NCBI GenBank assembly: GCA_937927875.1
Contig: CALEYV010000130.1
Location: forward strand, 1 to 5,577
DNA from: an uncultured Actinomycetes bacterium
Lineage (GTDB): Bacteria > Actinomycetota > Acidimicrobiia > IMCC26256 > PALSA-555
Length of the DNA stretch: 5,577 bases
Direction of reading: 5' to 3'
In this document: one piece after another, positions 1 through 5,522 of the stretch
How positions within the stretch are numbered: position 1 is the first letter of the stretch
How the letters are laid out: every line of letters begins with the position of its first letter
Position numbers and translations under genes: made by a program
The notes under the pieces: model-generated
Seen by the model: the letters and a program-made list of their open reading frames with translations, nothing else
Told to the model about the DNA's origin: nothing
The model's database searches: none

Positions 1-186
1 GCTCGAGCGCTCCCAGCGGTAGCGGGGCGAACCGCAGACCGCGCAGAGCACCCGCGGCGGGTGCCGCCACGCGCCGCAGGTCAGGCAGCGCTGGAACCGC
101 AGCTCGCCGGCCGCGCAGTACTCGTAGAACTCCGCGGTCGAGCCCTCGAGCACCGGCCGCGGCTTCGGGAGCGGTCCGCCGCTCAC
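1..186 (-). CDS. Zn-ribbon / OB-fold DUF35 protein, N-terminal part (partial)
   Basis: Partial gene: 62 codons are visible and the 3' part lies beyond position 1. The translation contains two C-x2-C pairs, C34/C37 and C48/C51, with the spaced pattern G-E-L-R-F-Q-R-C-x-x-C-G followed by H-P-P-R and C-x-x-C-G-S. This is the rubredoxin-like zinc ribbon at the N-terminus of DUF35 proteins. In the family an OB-fold follows, which would lie outside the window. DUF35 proteins typically form complexes with a thiolase-superfamily partner and help bind or position acyl-CoA substrates. The partner here is the gene immediately upstream: the GTG start (186-184) overlaps that gene's TGA stop (185-183) as GTGA, so the two are probably translationally coupled and made in matched amounts. 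The GTG is preferred because the overlap is a classic coupling arrangement and leaves the usual short lead of about 30 residues before the first cysteine pair. The family call is firm; the specific substrate is unknown. Confidence 0.88.
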   Translation of the reverse strand, partial: MSGGPLPKPRPVLEGSTAEFYEYCAAGELRFQRCLTCGAWRHPPRVLCAVCGSPRYRWERSS

Positions 187-1358
187 CGGTCCCGCCCGAG
201 CACCGCGACGCTCCCGTCCCCGAAGTCACCCCAGCCGGTGACGACACCGAGCTCGGCGTCGGCTACCTGGGCCGCCCCCGCCTCGTGCCGCAGCTGGCGC
301 GTCGCCTCGACGATGTGGTTCAGGCCCCAAACGTGGCCCTGGGAGAGCAGCCCGCCGTGGGTGTTCATCGGGTAGCGACCGCCGAGCTCGATGTTGCCGT
401 CGCGCACGAAGTCGGGCGCCTCGCCCGGACCGCAGATCCCGAGCGCCTCAAGCTCGAGCAACGCGATGTAGGTGAAGCAGTCGTAGATCTCGAGGAAGTC
501 CACCTCGCTCGGCTGCACGCCGGCGGCCGCGAACGCCTCCGGCGCCGCGTCCGACAGGCCGATGCGGAGCGGGTCGGCGCGGTTCGGAATGTCGTCGGCC
601 GGATACGGGTGGCCCTCGGCCGCCGCGAGGACGACGACCGGCGGGTGCAGCAGGTCCCGGGCCCGCTCCCGCGTCGTCACGATGTAGGCCGCCGCGGCGT
701 CGGTCTCCACGCAGCAGTCGAAGAGCCGGAACGGCTCCGAGATGAACCGGGACCCGAGGTACTCGTCCATGGTCAGCTCGCGGCCCCGCATGAGCGCCCG
801 CTCGTTCAGCTGCGCGTGCCGCCGGCAGGCCAGCGCCACGGCGCCCGCCGCCTCGGGCGGGATCCCGAACTGCTGCTGGTAGCGGGTGGCGATCCACGCG
901 TAGAGCTGGACCGGCGCCATGGCCCCGTAGGGCCGGTAGTAGTCGACCGCGGTGTCGGCGACCGAGGTGGCGAGCCACATGTGCCGGGGACGGCGGCCGT
1001 CGGGCCGGGGCCGGAACACCGAGTAGCCGTTCCAGCCCACCGTGACGAGCACCGCCGACGCGAGGCCGAGCGTCACCGCGGTCGCCGCGTGCCGCAGCGC
1101 CGCCACCGGGCTCGCGCCGCCCATCATCACCGTGGTCGCCAGCCGCAGGTGCTCGATGCCGAGGTTGGCGGCCAGCTCCTCGGCGGTCGTGAACCCGGCC
1201 GGCGGGATCAGCCCGTCGATGTCGGCGCGCTCGAGCCCGGCGTCGCCGATCGCGGCCAGCGAGGCGTCGAGCATCAGCTCGAACGGCAGCCGGTCCGAGC
1301 CGCGGAGGTACTCGGTCTCGGCGAGCCCGACGATCGCCGCTTCTTGTGGGAACGCCAC
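183..1358 (-). CDS. Thiolase-superfamily protein (SCP-x/Ltp2-like, lacking catalytic cysteines)
   Basis: 391 aa, the normal length for the non-fused SCP-x/lipid-transfer thiolase group. It opens with the family's A-A-I-V-G-x-A-E-T-E-Y motif (residues 7-17). The N-terminal thiolase half contains M-M-G-G-A-S (78-83) where active thiolases carry the nucleophilic Cys. D-C-C-V-E-T-D-A-A-A-A (214-224), E-I-Y-D-C-F-T (290-296) and N-T-H-G-G-L-L-S-Q-G-H (332-342) are typical of the group. The C-terminal C-x-G loop of true thiolases is replaced by T-G-W-G-D-F-G-D-G-S (374-383). Loss of both cysteines argues against classical thiolysis. The Y-D-C-F-T tyrosine and the DUF35 partner instead recall the Ltp2-type retro-aldolases that release propionyl-CoA from steroid side chains; that role is inference. 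The gene starts at GTG 1358, seven codons before the first conserved residue, with no convincing Shine-Dalgarno; a leaderless transcript is possible. Automatic pipelines would probably call it acetyl-CoA acetyltransferase or lipid-transfer protein. Confidence 0.9.
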   Translation of the reverse strand: MAFPQEAAIVGLAETEYLRGSDRLPFELMLDASLAAIGDAGLERADIDGLIPPAGFTTAEELAANLGIEHLRLATTVMMGGASPVAALRHAATAVTLGLASAVLVTVGWNGYSVFRPRPDGRRPRHMWLATSVADTAVDYYRPYGAMAPVQLYAWIATRYQQQFGIPPEAAGAVALACRRHAQLNERALMRGRELTMDEYLGSRFISEPFRLFDCCVETDAAAAYIVTTRERARDLLHPPVVVLAAAEGHPYPADDIPNRADPLRIGLSDAAPEAFAAAGVQPSEVDFLEIYDCFTYIALLELEALGICGPGEAPDFVRDGNIELGGRYPMNTHGGLLSQGHVWGLNHIVEATRQLRHEAGAAQVADAELGVVTGWGDFGDGSVAVLGRDR

Positions 1359-1367
1359 GCGGGCGGC

Positions 1368-1373
1368 AGGGTA
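1368..1373 (-). promoter_or_regulatory. Candidate -10 element for the thiolase-DUF35 operon
   Basis: On the minus strand this reads TACCCT, matching the actinobacterial TANNNT -10 pattern. Nine bases separate it from the GTG at 1358, so transcription would begin at or within a few bases of the start codon, giving a leaderless mRNA. This would explain the lack of a ribosome site. No -35 box is evident. Six-base matches are common by chance, so this is tentative. Confidence 0.35.
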
Positions 1374-1377
1374 CCGT
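1372..1377 (+). promoter_or_regulatory. Candidate -10 element for the LLM-SDR operon
   Basis: TACCGT on the plus strand fits TANNNT and shares the central GGTACC (1370-1375) with the opposite-strand -10 candidate. It lies 12 bases before position 1390, so the transcript would begin close to the inferred start of the LLM gene. A short inverted repeat, GCAGG (1366-1370) and CCTGC (1379-1383), brackets it and could be an operator. There is no clear -35 box. Tentative. Confidence 0.3.
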
Positions 1378-1389
1378 TCCTGCGCGGGG

Positions 1390-2409
1390 ATCCTGCTCGA
1401 CCACTATCTGCGCGCCGACCTGAAGGACGTCCACGCGGTCGCCGCCGAGCTCGAGGCGCTGGGCTTCGACGGCCTCTACACGGCCGAAGGTCCCCACGAG
1501 CCGTTCTTCCCGCTCGCGCTGGCCGCCGAGCACACCACCCGGGCCACCCTCTACACGAACATCGCGGTGGCGTTCGCGCGCAGCCCCATGGACCTGGCCC
1601 AGACCGCCAACGACCTGCAGCTGGCGTCGGCAGGCCGGTTCGTCCTCGGCGTCGGGTCGCAGATCCGCCCCCACATCGAGCACCGCTTCTCGATGCCGTG
1701 GCGACGGCCGGTCGAGCGCCTGCGCGAGCTGGTGCTGGCGGTGAAAGCCATCCACCGGTCGTGGAACGAGCGCGTCCCGCTCGAGGTGCGAGGCGAGCAC
1801 TACACGCACACGCTCATGACCCCGTTCTTCGATCCCGGGCCGAACCCCCACGGCGCGCCGCCGGTGTGGGTCGCCGGGCTGGGGCCCCGCATGACCCGGA
1901 TGGCCGCCGAGGTCGGCGACGGGCTGCTCGTGCACCCGTTCCACTCGGGCCGGTTCGTGCGCGAGCACGTGGCGGTCGAGGTCGGCGCGGGGCTGGCGAG
2001 CTCGGGCCGGTCCCGAGCCGCCTTCACCGTCGCCGCGGTGCCGATCGTGTGCACGGGCGCCACCGAGCAGCAACAGGCGGTGGCCGTCGCCGGCGTGCGA
2101 CACCTCCTCGCCTTCTACGGCTCGACGCCCGCGTACCGCGTCGCGCTCGAGCCGCACGGGTGGGGCGACCTGCAACCCGAGCTGAACCGGCTCACCAAGG
2201 CCGGCCGCTGGGACGAGCTGCCCGGCCTCATCGACGACGAGATGCTCACGACCCTGGCCGTCTGCGGCCCGCCGCGCGAGATCGGGTCGCTGGTCGCGGC
2301 GCGCTACGACGGCCTCGTCGACCGGGTCGGGCTGTCGATGCCGTACTCGGTTTCGACCGAGACGCTCGCCACCATCGTGGCGGGCTTCGACGCGGCGCGG
2401 GGAGGATGA
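1390..2409 (+). CDS. LLM-class, probably F420-dependent oxidoreductase (TIGR03617 / MSMEG_2256 type), anomalous start
   Basis: 339 aa, TIM-barrel luciferase-like fold. The translation follows the TIGR03617 family throughout, as recalled: L-E-A-L-G-F-D-G-L-Y-T-A-E (21-33), A-V-A-F-A-R-S-P-M (59-67), T-A-N-D-L-Q (72-77), G-R-F-V-L-G-V-G-S-Q-I (82-92), R-F-S-M-P-W (99-104), H-T-L-M-T-P-F-F-D-P-G-P-N-P (140-153) and D-G-L-L-V-H-P-F (177-184). Members are expected to bind coenzyme F420 (or FMN) and oxidise or reduce a small organic substrate that is not known. Family members start M-x-[LV]-D; here homology runs back to L-L-D-H but the preceding codon is ATC (1390), followed by CTG (1393). No ATG, GTG or TTG in any frame occurs from 1378 to 1400. 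The next in-frame canonical start, GTG 1567, would remove the first beta-alpha units. I place the start at 1390 on homology. The TGA stop is four bases before the SDR start, so both are likely one transcript. Confidence 0.85.
   Translation: MLLDHYLRADLKDVHAVAAELEALGFDGLYTAEGPHEPFFPLALAAEHTTRATLYTNIAVAFARSPMDLAQTANDLQLASAGRFVLGVGSQIRPHIEHRFSMPWRRPVERLRELVLAVKAIHRSWNERVPLEVRGEHYTHTLMTPFFDPGPNPHGAPPVWVAGLGPRMTRMAAEVGDGLLVHPFHSGRFVREHVAVEVGAGLASSGRSRAAFTVAAVPIVCTGATEQQQAVAVAGVRHLLAFYGSTPAYRVALEPHGWGDLQPELNRLTKAGRWDELPGLIDDEMLTTLAVCGPPREIGSLVAARYDGLVDRVGLSMPYSVSTETLATIVAGFDAARGG
2401..2405 (+). promoter_or_regulatory. Ribosome binding site of the SDR gene
   Basis: GGAGG lies in the last codons of the LLM gene, eight bases before GTG 2414. 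It selects this GTG as the SDR start and marks the LLM-SDR junction as an operon joint. Confidence 0.75.
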
Positions 2410-2413
2410 CCGG

Positions 2414-3160
2414 GTGACACCGCTCGAAGCCGGCCTCGACGGCCGAGTCGCGCTCGTCACCGGCGCCGGGCAGGGCGTCGGCGCGGGCATCGCGGCCGCG
2501 CTGGCCGCCCAGGGCGCGGCGGTGGCGGTGAACGACGTGGCGGCCGACCGGGCGGAGCGGGTGGCCGCCGACCTGCGCGAGCACGGCGCTCGCGCCCACG
2601 CCGTCGTCGCCGACGTGACCGACCACGACGCCGTCCTCGCCATGACGGCGGCCGTCGAGCGCGAGCTCGGACCGGTCGACGTGCTCGTGAACAACGCCGG
2701 GATCCCGCCCGGCTTCCGGCTGCGACCGTTCCGCGAGCTGCCGGTCGAGGACTGGGACGCCTTCGTCCGGCTCAACCTCTACGGCGTGCTGCACTGCGCG
2801 AAGGCGACCGTCGACGGCATGTGCGACCGCGGCTGGGGGCGGATCGTGACCATCTCGTCGGAGGCGGGCCGCATGGGCCTCCCGACCGGCGTCTCGCTCT
2901 ACGGGGCGAGCAAGGCGGCCGCGATCGGCTTCTCACGCCACCTCGCGCTCGAGCTGGTCGGCACCGGCGTCACGGTGAACTGCGTCGCGCTCGGGCTCAT
3001 CGCCCGCGGCGCGGAGGACGACCGGCGGCCGCCCTGGCCCACGGCCCGGCTCGGCCGGCCCGACGACATCGCGGGCGCCGTCTGCTACCTGGCGTCCGAC
3101 GCCGCGTCCTGGGTGACGGGCCAGGTCCTCGGGGTCAACGGCGGGGCCCTCACGCCGTAG
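2414..3160 (+). CDS. Short-chain dehydrogenase/reductase (classical SDR)
   Basis: 248 aa, the normal size of a classical SDR with a Rossmann fold. The nucleotide-binding motif T-G-A-G-Q-G-V-G spans 16-23, N-N-A-G is at 93-96, the catalytic Asn is N121, the Ser is S149 (in I-S-S), and Y163-x3-K167 completes the tetrad. N40-D41 at the end of the second beta strand favours NAD(H) over NADP(H). The C-terminus has L-G-R-P-D-D-I-A (213-220) and ends in G-Q-V-L-G-V-N-G-G, as in FabG-like enzymes. It should interconvert an alcohol and a ketone in the cytoplasm, perhaps a 3-hydroxyacyl-CoA or hydroxysteroid given the neighbours; the sequence does not decide this. The GTG start at 2414 has GGAGG eight bases upstream. 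There are only four bases after the LLM stop, so the pair is co-transcribed. The TAG stop lies two bases from the stop of the convergent cupin gene. Confidence 0.93.
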   Translation: MTPLEAGLDGRVALVTGAGQGVGAGIAAALAAQGAAVAVNDVAADRAERVAADLREHGARAHAVVADVTDHDAVLAMTAAVERELGPVDVLVNNAGIPPGFRLRPFRELPVEDWDAFVRLNLYGVLHCAKATVDGMCDRGWGRIVTISSEAGRMGLPTGVSLYGASKAAAIGFSRHLALELVGTGVTVNCVALGLIARGAEDDRRPPWPTARLGRPDDIAGAVCYLASDAASWVTGQVLGVNGGALTP

Positions 3161-3162
3161 CG

Positions 3163-3633
3163 TCAGGCCGGCTTCGCGCTCAGCATCACGGCCGCCATCC
3201 GGACCGGCCGGTCGCTGCGGTTGCGCCACGCGTGACGGGTGCCGCGCTGCACGACACAGTCCCCGGGGCGAAGCGCGACCTCCCCGGTGTCGAGCTCGAG
3301 CGCGATCTCGCCTTCAAGCACCATGACGTAGTCGACCGTGCTCGTGGTGTGGAAGCCGTCCGGCTCCATGCCCGGGATGCTCGACGCGGTCCGCGCCAGC
3401 CGCTCGCGCAGCACCGCGTCGGGCGGGACCTCGAAGACCCGCCACGCCGTCCCGCCCGCGGGCGGCTCCAGGGCAAGCGGGCCGTCGTGCGGGTCCACGA
3501 CAGCGTCGAGACCCAACGCCGGATCGCTCACCCACACCTCGGCCCAGGCGTCACCCCCGAAGGCGTCCCCGTCCGAGATGACCGTCGACCGGCCCTGGTC
3601 ATCGACCCCGGTGACGACCCGTCGCACGCTCAT
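3163..3633 (-). CDS. Small cupin-domain protein
   Basis: 156 aa. The C-terminal half is a single cupin barrel: G-F-H-T-T-S-T-V-D-Y (93-102), V-L-E-G-E (105-109), L-R-P-G-D-C-V-V-Q-R-G-T-R-H-A-W-R-N (121-138), then a closing strand to A-V-M-L. Compared with the canonical cupin motif 1 (HxH..E), the first His is H95, position 97 is Thr and D101 stands near the Glu position; H134 supplies the motif 2 ligand. This H-x-T-x-T-x-D-Y arrangement recurs, as I recall, in a cupin subfamily found with catabolic genes, so it is probably a subfamily trait rather than decay. The first 90 residues form a less recognisable N-terminal extension with a tryptophan-containing W-A-E-V-W-V segment (30-35). The metal and reaction are unknown; isomerase, dioxygenase or ligand-sensing roles are all possible. 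The ATG is at 3633, 22 bases after the upstream LLM gene, so it is likely last in that operon. No strong ribosome site is visible. Confidence 0.87.
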   Translation of the reverse strand: MSVRRVVTGVDDQGRSTVISDGDAFGGDAWAEVWVSDPALGLDAVVDPHDGPLALEPPAGGTAWRVFEVPPDAVLRERLARTASSIPGMEPDGFHTTSTVDYVMVLEGEIALELDTGEVALRPGDCVVQRGTRHAWRNRSDRPVRMAAVMLSAKPA

Positions 3634-3640
3634 GCCATCG

Positions 3641-3646
3641 ACGCTA
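3641..3646 (-). promoter_or_regulatory. Possible internal -10 element before the cupin gene
   Basis: TAGCGT on the minus strand matches TANNNT and ends seven bases before the cupin ATG (3633). That spacing fits a leaderless internal promoter and would account for the lack of a Shine-Dalgarno. A TTGACC (3659-3654) is present but only seven bases away, so it is not a proper -35 partner. Weak evidence. Confidence 0.2.
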
Positions 3647-3655
3647 CGGCTGCGG

Positions 3656-4576
3656 TCAAAGGGAGGCCACGGGCTCCAGGACCCGCTCCGCGAACCGTTG
3701 GAGGCGATCGACGAACTCGCGGCGGGTGTCGCCGGGCAGCGTCACGGTCAGGTACGTCACCCCGAGCCCGGCCAGCGCCTTGATGCTCTCGATCGTCCGG
3801 CGTGCGTCGACGTCGGCGTTGGAGAACATGTCGAGGCCGTCCGGCATGAAGACGATCTCGAGGGGAGCGGTGCGCGGCACCGTGGCGGCGTGCTCGCGCG
3901 CGTAGCCGATCCGCTCTGCCAGGTCGGCGTGCGACGTGATCGGCGGGGTGCGGAGGCGGCGCTCGGACCCGGCCGGGCTCGGCATCGGCATCCAGCCGTC
4001 GGCGAGCTCCACGGCGCGGCGGATGGCCCGGTGGCTGTTGCCGCCGACCCAGATCGGCGGTCCCGGCTGCTGCGCCGGGCGGGGCCGCATCGTGTTGCCG
4101 CCCGCGCGCCAGCCGCGACCGTCGGCCTCGACCGTCCCGCCCGCCCACGCGGCGCGCATGGCGGCGATGGCCTCGTCGGTGAGCTCGTTGCGAGCCTCGT
4201 ACTCGGCGCCCAGCGCCGCGAACTCGCCCTGGAGGTAGCCGGCGCCGACGCCGACGATCACCCGTCCCCCCGAGAGCGCGTCGAGGGAGGCGATCGCCTT
4301 GGCCGACACGAACGGGTTGCGGTAGGCGAGCACGAGGAGGTTCGTGTGCAGCCTGAGGCGGGTCGTCGCGGCGGCAGCGAAGCTCAGGGCGACGAACGGG
4401 TCGAGCGCGTGGTGCCCGCCCGTCGCCAGCCAGCGGTCGGTGGGGAACGGGTGGTCGGTGACGAAGACGGCGTCGTAGCCGGCGGCCTCGGCGGCGGTGG
4501 CGAGCTCGGCGATGGCGTCGGCTGTGCACAGCTCGCCGTCGACCCGGTGGGTGGGAAGTCCCAGCGACGCTCTCAC
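3656..4576 (-). CDS. LLM-class, probably F420-dependent oxidoreductase (TIGR03619 / Rv2161c type)
   Basis: 306 aa TIM-barrel luciferase-like protein of full family length. Recognisable blocks are A-A-G-Y-D-A-V-F-V-T-D-H-P (31-43), H-H-A-L-D-P-F-V-A-L (55-64), H-T-N-L-L-V-L-A-Y-R-N-P (77-88), the S-L-D-A-L-S-G-G-R-V-I-V-G-V-G-A-G-Y segment (97-114), E-F-A-A-L-G (118-123) and P-I-W-V-G-G-N-S (174-181). These fit the TIGR03619 group, whose members are predicted to use F420. It is not a duplicate of the LLM at 1390-2409: motifs and length differ. The start is GTG at 4576, overlapping the TGA of the upstream hydroxyacid dehydrogenase as GTGA, so translation is probably coupled. The cupin follows 22 bases downstream. 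The substrate is unknown; coupling with a hydroxyacid dehydrogenase suggests sequential redox steps on one carbon skeleton, which is inference. Confidence 0.92.
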   Translation of the reverse strand: MRASLGLPTHRVDGELCTADAIAELATAAEAAGYDAVFVTDHPFPTDRWLATGGHHALDPFVALSFAAAATTRLRLHTNLLVLAYRNPFVSAKAIASLDALSGGRVIVGVGAGYLQGEFAALGAEYEARNELTDEAIAAMRAAWAGGTVEADGRGWRAGGNTMRPRPAQQPGPPIWVGGNSHRAIRRAVELADGWMPMPSPAGSERRLRTPPITSHADLAERIGYAREHAATVPRTAPLEIVFMPDGLDMFSNADVDARRTIESIKALAGLGVTYLTVTLPGDTRREFVDRLQRFAERVLEPVASL

Positions 4577-5403
4577 GCCGGATCCGCCGCGCCCATCGCG
4601 AACGCGACCTGGTCGAGGGTGAGCGCGGCCGCCGGGACCGCGACGCCGAGCTCATCGGCGAGCCCGAGCGCGGCTTCGAGGTCCTTCGACGCGATGCGCA
4701 CCAGCGGCTCGAGGTCGCCCGTGTAGACGGGGTCACCGCCCTGGACGGTGAGGAGGTCGCGCATCATCGGGCTCAGCGTCCCGGTGCGCTCGAGGATGAT
4801 GGCGAGCTGCTCCGAGTCGGTGCCCGCGGCGGCGGCGAGCGCCCGTCCTTCCCGCACCGCCAGCATCGAGACGTAACCGACCAGGTTGCGGGCCAGCTTG
4901 GCGGCCAGACCGGCGCCGAGCTCGCCTAGGTGCAGCACGAGTTCACCGACCGCGCCGAAGACGGGCTGGGCGCGCGCGAAGCCGGCCGCGGACCCGCCCA
5001 CCATGACGCATAGCGTCCCCGCCCGAGCGCCCTTGACGCCCCCGCTGACCGGCGCGTCGAGCACGACGACGTCCGGCGGCGTCCGCTCCGCCACCGCCCG
5101 CACCGTGGCCGGGTGCACGGTGCTGTGGATGGCGACCACGGTCCCGGGACCGGCGGTCGAGAACGCGCCCGCGGTCCCGCCCGTCACCGACTCGACCTGC
5201 GGCCCGTCGAGGACCATCACGTGGACGAGGTCGGCGTCGCGGGCGGCGGCGGCCGCCGAATCGGCGCTGTGGCCGCCCCGCTCGACGAGCGCGGCCATGG
5301 CGTCGTCGCGCACGTCGAAGCCCACGACCTGGTGACCGGCCGCGACGGCGTTGGCGGCCATGGGCAGGCCCATGTTGCCGAGGCCGATCCAGGCGACGCG
5401 CAC
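4573..5403 (-). CDS. NAD(P)-dependent beta-hydroxyacid dehydrogenase (3-hydroxyisobutyrate dehydrogenase-like)
   Basis: 276 aa from GTG 5403. The N-terminal Rossmann domain begins V-A-W-I-G-L-G-N-M-G with glycines G7, G9 and G12, and D30 ends the second strand. The substrate motif D-A-P-V-S-G-G is at 116-122. The catalytic motif G-A-G-L-A-A-K-L-A-R-N (163-173) supplies K169 and N173, and S-K-D-L-E-A-A-L (239-246) is the family's C-terminal helix. The enzyme should oxidise a beta-hydroxyacid (3-hydroxyisobutyrate, tartronate-type or similar) or reduce the matching semialdehyde in the cytoplasm. It is slightly shorter than the common 290-300 aa. An ATG three codons upstream (5412) is possible, but GGGAGGG sits directly against it, whereas it lies 9 bases from GTG 5403 and homology starts there. 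A GTG at 5514 would add an unrelated low-complexity leader and is rejected. It is the first gene of a three-gene leftward operon with the LLM and cupin; the exact substrate is not determinable. Confidence 0.9.
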   Translation of the reverse strand: MRVAWIGLGNMGLPMAANAVAAGHQVVGFDVRDDAMAALVERGGHSADSAAAAARDADLVHVMVLDGPQVESVTGGTAGAFSTAGPGTVVAIHSTVHPATVRAVAERTPPDVVVLDAPVSGGVKGARAGTLCVMVGGSAAGFARAQPVFGAVGELVLHLGELGAGLAAKLARNLVGYVSMLAVREGRALAAAAGTDSEQLAIILERTGTLSPMMRDLLTVQGGDPVYTGDLEPLVRIASKDLEAALGLADELGVAVPAAALTLDQVAFAMGAADPA

Positions 5404-5412
5404 GAGCTTCAT

Positions 5413-5419
5413 CCCTCCC
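5413..5419 (-). promoter_or_regulatory. Ribosome binding site that decides the hydroxyacid dehydrogenase start
   Basis: GGGAGGG on the minus strand. Distance to GTG 5403 is 9 bases (10 from the GGAGG core), which is workable. Distance to ATG 5412 is 0-1 base, which is too close for normal initiation. This favours GTG 5403. Confidence 0.65.
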
Positions 5420-5477
5420 GCGGTCGAGGCCGGTGCCGCCGTCAGCCTGTCCGGACGTCGCACGGCCCGCCAGTCCG

Positions 5478-5494
5478 CCCCCGGTGCCCGGGGG
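5478..5494. repeat. Perfect 7-bp inverted repeat in the divergent spacer
   Basis: CCCCCGG (5478-5484), spacer TGC, CCGGGGG (5488-5494). It can form a stable stem with a three-base loop in RNA from either strand, or act as a symmetric protein site. It sits about 75 bp upstream of the hydroxyacid dehydrogenase start and overlaps the next palindrome by two bases. Confidence 0.6.
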
Positions 5495-5505
5495 TCGGCG
5501 CGACC
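5493..5505. repeat. Palindrome GGTCG-GCG-CGACC, candidate operator
   Basis: Perfect 5-bp arms around GCG, ending directly against the candidate rightward -10 (5506-5511). A repressor bound here would cover the spacer between -35 and -10 positions of that promoter. No regulator gene is visible in the window. Confidence 0.45.
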
Positions 5506-5511
5506 TACGAT
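5506..5511 (+). promoter_or_regulatory. Candidate -10 element for the rightward gene at the window end
   Basis: TACGAT fits TANNNT on the plus strand. A start about seven bases downstream would give a 5' leader of roughly 40 bases before GTG 5558. No convincing -35 box is seen 16-18 bases upstream, where the palindromes lie instead. Confidence 0.35.
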
Positions 5512-5522
5512 CACGGATCCCG

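Noticed and set aside
1042..1389. Extending the first LLM upstream to an ATG at 1042 or 1219
   Set aside because: The extra residues lie entirely antisense to the thiolase N-terminus, show no homology pattern and would be foreign to the LLM family. I kept 1390 and flagged the missing start.
285..2417. Long plus-strand open frame of about 710 codons
   Set aside because: It runs antisense to the thiolase gene and out of frame with the LLM gene. Its composition is dominated by Arg, Ala, Gly and Pro with no domain pattern, as expected of a shadow frame in GC-rich DNA.
448..2775. Long minus-strand open frame of about 775 codons
   Set aside because: It overlaps three genes with clear protein families in other frames and is a low-complexity Arg/Gly/Ala translation.
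3654..3659. TTGACC as a -35 box for the cupin gene
   Set aside because: With normal 16-18 base spacing the -10 would fall on the ATG itself, and the hexamer overlaps the stop codon of the upstream gene.
3338..4726. Plus-strand open frame of about 460 codons opposite the cupin and second LLM
   Set aside because: Antisense to two well-supported genes; no recognisable motif and biased composition.
5404..5514. N-terminal extension of the hydroxyacid dehydrogenase from GTG 5514
   Set aside because: The added stretch is Arg/Ala/Pro-rich, lacks signal peptide features, covers the palindromes and ribosome site, and precedes the normal family start.
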